This document shows positions 5,280 to 6,222 of a DNA stretch of 6,222 nucleotides, piece by piece. Source of the DNA: Deltaproteobacteria bacterium (GTDB lineage Bacteria > Desulfobacterota > DSM-4660 > Desulfatiglandales > HGW-15); the NCBI GenBank assembly GCA_020342025.1, contig CP070840.1:1398039-1404260 (forward strand). The letters run 5' to 3'. The position numbers were made by a program, and so were the translations under genes. The notes beneath the pieces were generated by a model. The model saw only the letters and a list, made by a program, of their open reading frames with translations. It had not been told where the DNA came from and did no database searches. Each line of letters opens with the position of its first letter. Within the stretch, counting starts at the first letter, position 1.

Positions 5280-6222
5280 CTAAATATCCCTGAGGGGCAT
5301 ATTGGCAGGCGACTTCTCAATCAATTCATCAAATTTCTTCAAAGACTCGGAGAGTTTTCCAAGTTCTTCTGATCTGGCCACAGGAATATTATCGCTTCCG
5401 TATGTTTCCAGCGCATCCAGCACGAATTTTATGGTGATGGCCTCCGGACTGAGGGCGGGTTGGTAGGCACTCACCTGATCATCATCCAGCCTGACTTGAG
5501 AAACAATTCCCGACTCCGCAAGCTCGAATAGTATTTGGCGAACTAAGCGAATAGGGATCTCCAGTTTGTGTGAAATCTCCGTCTCGTCACAATACCTCTC
5601 TCCGTTTGAAAAATCCTTCACGAGTAGTTGCGCAATTCTCAGGCTCAGAAGTCTCTTGAAAGAATAGCTCACGCGCAGGCAATCTGGCTCAAAGTCGTAG
5701 GTATCCACGTTCTGATAGGCAAAAGAGATCTCTGCACCAAAGAGCACGATGTGCCAGCTCACCTGAAGCCATATCAGGAAAAGAGGTAAGGCAGCAAAGC
5801 CTCCATATATGGCGTTGTATTTGGAGACCCCAATTTGAAAAACGATATAAATCCACTGGAAAATCTGGTAAAGGCTCCCCGCTATGACCCCCGCAATAAG
5901 GGCAGATTTGAAATAGACCTTTGTGTTGGGCATGAACATATACATGAAGATAAAGAGGGCCCATATGGCACAATAAGGCAACAAATTGAGCATCAGGAAT
6001 ATGAGAGGACTCACAGCGCCCAAGAGGGAGATCTGTTCAACGATGCCCTTGACTTGACTGGTTATAAGAACGGTCACCGCACTGGACATGATAAAAAGCA
6101 CAGGACCGATAAGCATGAGGGAGAGATAATCGGTTACTTTTCTTGTGAAAGGTCTCGCTTTCTTTATGCCCCAGATGTCATTAAATGAATGCTCAATGTT
6201 ACTGAGCACCTTTATAATCGTC
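5280..6222 (-). CDS. YihY/BrkB-family inner-membrane protein with C-terminal winged-helix-like tail, 5' end missing
   Basis: On the minus strand the frame runs open from the right edge (first complete codon 6221-6219) to a TAG at 5282-5280. The GTG at 6209 need not be the start, because sense codons continue upstream and the family has about 100 residues before this point. Numbered from 6209, family features are SFNDIWGIKKARPF (8-21), then four hydrophobic segments at about 28-50, 66-92, 102-126 and 133-162. The last holds the signature-like YNAIYGGFAALPLFLIWLQV and LFGAEISFAYQ. The YihY/BrkB family (often mislabelled ribonuclease BN) is of uncertain function. After the membrane part, residues about 180-309 form a soluble tail in which 207-240 (CDETEISHKLEIPIRLVRQI, then LFELAESGIV) looks like a winged helix-turn-helix. 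The gene is convergent with the ACT gene. The membrane family call is firm; the tail is inferred from pattern only. Confidence 0.88.
   Translation of the reverse strand, partial: TIIKVLSNIEHSFNDIWGIKKARPFTRKVTDYLSLMLIGPVLFIMSSAVTVLITSQVKGIVEQISLLGAVSPLIFLMLNLLPYCAIWALFIFMYMFMPNTKVYFKSALIAGVIAGSLYQIFQWIYIVFQIGVSKYNAIYGGFAALPLFLIWLQVSWHIVLFGAEISFAYQNVDTYDFEPDCLRVSYSFKRLLSLRIAQLLVKDFSNGERYCDETEISHKLEIPIRLVRQILFELAESGIVSQVRLDDDQVSAYQPALSPEAITIKFVLDALETYGSDNIPVARSEELGKLSESLKKFDELIEKSPANMPLRDI

Overview
The window looks like a piece of chromosome from a mesophilic, probably anaerobic bacterium of the Deltaproteobacteria/Desulfobacterota type. This is an inference from three things: roughly balanced GC, the gene mix (a PaaK-like CoA ligase beside a double-ACT protein, a zinc-ribbon protein of unknown function, a YihY/BrkB-family membrane protein with a C-terminal extension), and palindromic intergenic repeats of the GTCATTGCGAG...GCAATCTC kind. 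No rRNA, tRNA, CRISPR array, transposase or phage gene was seen.

Layout, left to right. (1) Positions 1-1169, plus strand: the 3' part of a zinc-ribbon protein whose reading frame is open at the left edge. (2) 1170-1526: a gene-free stretch with a repeat palindrome, a good sigma70-type promoter and a leader able to form several hairpins. (3) 1527-2684, plus strand: a membrane-anchored calcineurin-like metallophosphoesterase with all the metal-binding motifs. (4) 2685-3053: a two-unit copy of the same repeat family, then a near-consensus sigma70 promoter and a GC-rich leader hairpin. (5) 3054-4337, plus strand: a phenylacetate-CoA-ligase-like adenylate-forming enzyme that lacks the usual glycine-rich P-loop. 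(6) 4338-4696: nested inverted repeats of two further repeat types. (7) 4697-5200, plus strand: a stand-alone protein of two ACT domains resembling the regulatory tail of aspartokinase. (8) 5280-6222, minus strand, convergent: the C-terminal part of a YihY/BrkB-family membrane protein followed by a predicted winged-helix-like tail, cut by the right edge.

How the genes may work together: the ligase and the ACT protein are the only pair with a plausible joint role, in which an acid is activated to its CoA thioester and a small-molecule (possibly amino-acid) sensor acts on it. They are separated by a repeat-filled gap, so co-transcription is uncertain. The other genes look like independent units, each set apart by repeats.

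I do not see a clear undescribed multi-gene system. The points most worth a second look are the ligase without a P-loop paired with an orphan aspartokinase-like ACT protein, the repeated zinc-ribbon/LP-aromatic modules of the first gene, the structured leader of the phosphoesterase gene, and the unusual density of different palindromic repeats in a short stretch.
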